A stretch of 64,000 nucleotides of DNA from Psoroptes ovis (Eukaryota; Arthropoda; Arachnida; Sarcoptiformes; Psoroptidae), in NCBI GenBank assembly GCA_002943765.1, contig PQWQ01000009.1, positions 62,001 through 126,000 of the forward strand, in the 5' to 3' direction. The notes under the pieces were generated by a model. The model searched no databases. It was not told the DNA's origin and saw only the letters and a list, made by a program, of their open reading frames with translations. The position numbers were made by a program, and so were the translations under genes. Within the stretch, counting starts at the first letter, position 1; every line of letters begins with the position of its first letter. This document shows positions 62,987 through 64,000 of the stretch, in pieces.

Positions 62987-64000
62987 ATGAACAATTACAA
63001 TTTAAGAATATTACCGCATCGAATGACAAATAATAACAACGAAATGGCTGAATTTGATAAAATAATGAATTCAAAGAATGTTGACATCCAGAAATTCAAC
63101 GGTAAAAATTACAAATCATGGTTATCCGACGTAAAGCTTTGGTGTACATTCAATGGTAAATCAGATTTACTCCAAGTGAAGTTAAGTGGTGTTAATGATT
63201 CGAATAAAGAACAACTTAAATCATTAGCCGCATTTATTAAATTCATGATTGATGCGGATTTACGAGATTTGGTCAAAGACACAGAGATACCTTATGAAAT
63301 AATTCGTATATTGGAAAAACGTTTTAATAAAATTAGTCAGGCGAAAATTGCCAAATTATTCTTCGAATTGAATGATATCAAAATGAGTTTGAATGATGAT
63401 CCAAACATATTTTTTGCTAAATTTGATATTAAACGTAAAGAATTGTGTGAGACTGGCACAACCATTGTTGATGCGATATGGATTAGCATTGTATTGAGGG
63501 CATTGCCAGATGAATATGCGAAGATCAAAGAGGACATGTTTGACCAATTGGAAGTAAACAATCTGACATATGATGCAGCTAGGGACCTGGTCGTAAGCAA
63601 ATGTCTTAGATGGCAAAAAGAAAATATTGGCAAAATATCGAATGAGATTCAAACTGGTCTTCGGGTCAGTGACAAAAATATTAAAATCGACAAACCAGTT
63701 CTCAACTGCTATAATTGTGGTAAATTGGGACATATTGCTATCTGGTGTCCGTTTAAACAGCAGACTAAATCGAATAATTTTCAAAAATGGAACAACAGAA
63801 ATGTATCTAGACAATTTGGTAAACGTGAGATTAATAATGATATGAATAAGAATCGTAACACCAGCAATGTCAATAATGTATCCAATGTTGAACAAGAAAC
63901 GAATAACGATCTGGCTCTGACAGTGACAAACAAATTGAATGAAAATTCGTGTTTGTGGTATATGGACAGCGGATCAACTGGTCACTTTACGAATAATGTC
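62987..64000 (+). CDS. copia-type gag-pol polyprotein, N-terminal 338 residues (partial)
   Basis: The first ATG after an in-frame TGA is at 62987, and a second in-frame ATG lies at 63023. The frame stays open to the window edge. The gag region shows the copia-family start pattern (a KFNGKNYKSWLSDVKLW segment), followed by a helical capsid-like domain. A retroviral zinc knuckle follows, CYNCGKLGHIAIWC, with the exact CX2CX4HX4C spacing for RNA packaging. A basic, Asn-rich spacer leads into the protease start WYMDSGSTGHF, with the catalytic DSG triad. Gag and protease are in one frame, as in copia itself. No defects are visible. The remaining pol domains are beyond the window. Confidence 0.93.
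   Translation, partial: MNNYNLRILPHRMTNNNNEMAEFDKIMNSKNVDIQKFNGKNYKSWLSDVKLWCTFNGKSDLLQVKLSGVNDSNKEQLKSLAAFIKFMIDADLRDLVKDTEIPYEIIRILEKRFNKISQAKIAKLFFELNDIKMSLNDDPNIFFAKFDIKRKELCETGTTIVDAIWISIVLRALPDEYAKIKEDMFDQLEVNNLTYDAARDLVVSKCLRWQKENIGKISNEIQTGLRVSDKNIKIDKPVLNCYNCGKLGHIAIWCPFKQQTKSNNFQKWNNRNVSRQFGKREINNDMNKNRNTSNVNNVSNVEQETNNDLALTVTNKLNENSCLWYMDSGSTGHFTNNV

Larger units (their letters stand above)
62713..64000 (+). mobile_element. Ty1/copia LTR retrotransposon, 5' part, runs off the window
   Basis: The order LTR, primer-binding site, gag, zinc knuckle, protease is intact up to the window end, with no stop or frameshift over 338 codons. The protease begins at the edge, so integrase and reverse transcriptase should follow outside. 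The intact reading frame suggests a young, possibly active copy. It lies about 8 kb upstream of the RIM start, transcribed away from it. Confidence 0.92.

Overview
The window looks like nuclear DNA of a very AT-rich arthropod, most likely an acariform (astigmatid) mite. The reasons are the strong A/T bias, mostly 54-100 bp GT-AG introns, proteins full of Asn, Gln, His, Thr and Ser runs, a large chitin deacetylase, and a complete arthropod-type RIM gene. The species cannot be fixed from sequence alone. No RNA genes, CRISPR arrays or bacterial features were found.

Layout. Positions 1-19154 are almost gene-free and hold simple repeats, palindromes and one textbook hAT miniature element (5156-5342). 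Positions 19155-33708 (+) are modelled as one nine-exon gene for a 1385-residue Cda5-type chitin deacetylase. It has an N-terminal membrane helix, one CBM14 chitin-binding domain, a linker of about 850 low-complexity residues and a complete deacetylase domain. Positions 34499-41650 (-) hold three small single-pass membrane protein genes, one Thr-rich and mucin-like and two with the same two-exon design. Positions 42187-43440 (+) encode a PRPP synthetase-associated protein (three exons, 363 aa). Positions 45552-54452 (-) encode RIM, the presynaptic active-zone scaffold (eleven coding exons, 2296 aa), with zinc finger, PDZ, C2A and C2B domains. Positions 54453-62712 lack host genes but carry a 1.27-kb DNA transposon relic with long terminal inverted repeats (58223-59496). 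From 62713 to the window edge lies the 5' end of an apparently intact Ty1/copia retrotransposon: LTR, initiator-Met tRNA primer site, gag with zinc knuckle, and the protease start.

The host genes are unrelated in function (cuticle chitin modification, nucleotide metabolism, synaptic exocytosis), and nothing suggests an operon or a coordinated cluster. The two pairs of neighbours with close 3' ends (deacetylase/mucin-like gene and PRPSAP/RIM) are convergent. The small membrane gene at 41.65 kb and PRPSAP are divergent, about 536 bp apart. All multi-exon models were built by eye. Each splice joint keeps phase, and each total coding length divides by three.
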